DNA from: Apostichopus japonicus
Lineage: Eukaryota > Echinodermata > Holothuroidea > Aspidochirotida > Stichopodidae
Length of the DNA stretch: 64,000 nt
Direction: 5' to 3'
Assembly: GCF_037975245.1 (NCBI RefSeq)
Contig: NC_092583.1
Coordinates: forward strand, 15,165,264 to 15,229,263
In this document: positions 61,424-64,000 of the stretch, in pieces
Numbering within the stretch: position 1 is the stretch's first letter
How the letters are laid out: every line of letters begins with the position of its first letter
Notes under the pieces: generated by a model
The model's input: the letters and a program-made list of their open reading frames with translations, nothing else
Databases searched by the model: none
Told to the model about the DNA's origin: nothing
Translations under genes and position numbers: made by a program

Positions 61424-64000
61424 AGTCGCGGTTCAATGACATTGTGGCTACTGTACTGAATACCGATTCTATGTGACCAGAATATGTTGAAAGCAATATG
61501 CCAGAGTTTGCAGTCAACGTGGGGTATAATGATGTCGACAAATTAACTACTTCTTTCATAAACAACGTGTGTTGTACAGGTAGACATAAAAAATGGGGAG
61601 GGGAATTCTAGTAATGGTTTCCTTTATTGCAAAATAAATGTTATTCCATATATCCTATCAGATTTGTTAAAAGTTGATAAATGCAGTGGAATAATGATAC
61701 GAAACGATTCGAAAAAATGGGCGTCGACAGCAGGTGGGAAGGGGAGGGGCACAGAGTCGAGGCATTCCCCTAGAAAACATATGTAAAAAAAAGACCCAAA
61801 CCTGTGGTCTCTGCTTAGAAATATCCTCAGCTCTTAAACGTGTACTTGTCATGGTTAACAGACGATGGATGGTTCAGGTTTCATCACTTTAATGGTTAAC
61901 CGATGATTATTTCTAATATATTCGTTGGTCGGTTACCCGGCTATTGAAAATCGTTTGTTTGCCAACCCCCCCCCCCCCCCCCGCCGCAAACGTACCCGTG
62001 ATTCGAAAGGTGTTCTATTCAGTTGCCGGTATTCATCAGTCATTAATATGTTTTTATTCGGCTAAAGTGGTCACGTGTGATGACGAACTATAAATGCAGG
62101 ACCTGAGTGTCTGACAATTCTCGGTCAAGTTTATACGAAAAAGTAAACAGATTGACTTTAAAGAAGATTTGCACTCGATAGACGTGAGTTTCAGAATCTC
62201 CTGCCTCGGGCACTAAAGACTTTGACCTCCGTCGATTAAGCCATGATATAACCTATGCGGTAGGGTTCGCGGCTACTATGGCCCCGGGAAATGTGACCTG
62301 GTTTCCTTTATTTTTGCTTTGAAACAGGTGTCGTGAAGTCATATAATTGTGTTACGCGTGAAAACTTTCATTTTATGACGTTATATTTGCAGTTTTTCTT
62401 TTAACGAAAATAGGCTTCCATTGAGGCTTCCCCCCCCCCTTCCCCTCAACCTTCCCGGCTTCAAGAGCAATTATATTCTGGCGAAATGTATCATTTATTA
62501 TGTTTGACACCCATCTCATGAGTGAAGGGATGGCAAGACATCTAAATAAGGAAAGGCCTCTTTGTCCCACCCCCTCCCCCCTTCTCCGCCCTACTCGCAC
62601 GCGATATGTCCTCGCTAACTTACGCCACGTACCAACCTACACTGAGTAACGAGAATCTCTTGTCAACAGTATTAGTACATATAAATACAGGAGTACAATA
62701 AATACCATACAACAATGAAAGATGAAAAACATATAACAGCAGTTCTATATGTGAATTTACTTTACTAAAGAATTTCAAAATGAACTAATTTACCTGCACA
62801 GTAGCAATGTGATTGAACTATTTATGTATCACGCGCCTCAACGGCTCAGCTACATAAATGATTATAAGTATAATCAGAAAAATGTAATAAAGACATGATT
62901 TTCAGACTTTTCCCCCCATTTTTAATCACCTGCTGTTTAACGGAACACGACGCATTTTGTCACCAACGCATTTGATTGAAATCAATAATTTTCACTGTGA
63001 TCTAGTCTCTTTGTTGCTTTTGACGTATACGAAACCATCATATTACCAAATAACAAAGCAATACAATGCAAGATAATCATAACTAAAATCGGGCTGTATC
63101 ATATTTAAGTTTTAATTTAAAGGCCCACTCATTGTCAATGAAAGCTCAGAGATTCCAAGATAAAATGTCAGTACTCAATAACATAAATGAGAATAAATTG
63201 ACATTTAAGTGGGGGTATAACAAACATTTGTGTTGGCCTGTTTTATCAGGGTTGTGTTTGTTAGTATTCCATAGTGTTTTCAATTTTTGTTTCCAGCAAC
63301 GGTGCAACAGGGAACGCCAACACATGTTTGAGAAATATATACATTTTGGGTTATTTTCTTGGGGGCAGGAGTCAGTTCAGGGGGGGGGGGTGACATAGCC
63401 GCCTGTGGTGGCACCATACCCGCATGAAACCTACAGTTTTTTACTTATAAGATACTAAAGAATACTTTCATTTCCGAAAGTGCTTATTGTCTACTAACTT
63501 GTTATTTGGGTGTAATATACATATGACACAATTATCGTTGTGTGTTCATCACGCCCTCTTCGAATCCTATATGTAAACATTAACATTATATAGCAATTAA
63601 AGGGGGAGGATCTTCAATTTTTCACGATGTTATCATTTTCCTTAGTAAAGCTAGTTTTTGCTTCCTCTTCTTTGCCGATTTTCTCTCAAGTTTATATTAC
63701 TAAGTACAGCAACAGCAAAAACAGGAATAGAGCTGTAAGACTATATATATACTGTATCGTCATCAACAACCTTCAGCAAATTTAACTGGTTAATATCAGA
63801 AGATCACTTCAAACGTTCTTCCTCGTTCACTGTAGGTCGATCAAGGTAACATGGGGTACCCCACCCCAGAGCTGCAACTCAGTTTCTTTTATACTCAAAC
63901 ATTTTTTTTGTCTTTCTTCGAAAGTCATCGCTAATCGGATTCGTCTTTCATATTGGTTTCTCTTCTTTTCATCGTCCTTGTAATGTAATTCAAAGAACTT

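Larger units (their letters stand above)
48423..64000. other. Gene-poor DNA with G/C runs and scattered repeat ends
   Basis: No coding exon is firmly supported. Runs of G or C occur near 48629, 49089, 49422, 51496, 51642, 52711, 56915, 59511, 59706, 61965, 62430 and 63380. Isolated hAT-like starts (CAG plus GCG motif) occur near 50649, 59458 and 59992 without matching ends. Candidate orphan frames are 61091-61423 minus and 53742-53945 plus. A CA-rich patch lies at 52890-52920. Confidence 0.45.

Overview
The window looks like gene-poor, AT-rich genomic DNA from an animal, most likely an echinoderm. This rests on a Frizzled receptor of the FZD5/8 class in one uninterrupted coding exon, on metazoan splice signals, on many non-autonomous DNA transposons, and on the frequent palindrome TAGGCCTA, which I associate with echinoderm DNA. 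Species cannot be fixed from the sequence; sea cucumber or sea urchin are the first guesses. Nothing bacterial, viral, CRISPR-like or operonic is visible.

Only two protein-coding loci are well supported, both on the minus strand. (1) 5302-7024 is one large exon (570 complete codons plus one base) of an unrecognised, mostly disordered, proline-rich adaptor-like protein with SH3-ligand and phosphotyrosine-type motifs. It has a clear acceptor upstream and a GTAAGT donor at its end, so its other exons lie elsewhere and were not identified. (2) 43470-45137 is a complete intronless frizzled-5/8 gene with signal peptide, ten-cysteine Wnt-binding domain, seven membrane segments, KTxxxW motif and a C-terminal PDZ-type ligand.

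The rest is intronic or intergenic sequence shaped by mobile elements. Several insertions are closed by target-site duplications: a hAT-type element at 24429-24797 (AAGACATC both sides), a second one nested in another repeat at 27682-28067 (CCGCCGCG both sides), and a 5'-truncated L1/Tx1-like LINE at 32339-33061 (13-bp duplication, poly-A tail, zinc-knuckle C-terminus of ORF2). Other elements show inverted ends only: 12850-13623, 29465-29772, 40062-40310 with a TA-expanded centre, and 47950-48413 with subterminal 22-bp repeats. A roughly 95-bp module recurs four times at 27.1-28.7 kb. Tandem repeats lie at 3.6-4.1, 14.5-15.0 and 29.8 kb, and the window carries more than twenty G or C runs.

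Layout: 1-5.3 kb downstream intron or flank of the adaptor gene; 5.3-7.0 kb its exon; 7.0-24 kb intron or intergenic DNA with repeats; 24-33 kb transposon-rich; 33-43 kb mostly unannotated AT-rich DNA; 43.5-45.1 kb fz5/8; 45.2-64 kb upstream flank with no supported gene. I found no convincing new multi-gene system. The most rewarding items are the nested hAT family with its shared module, the fold-back elements and a few orphan open frames.
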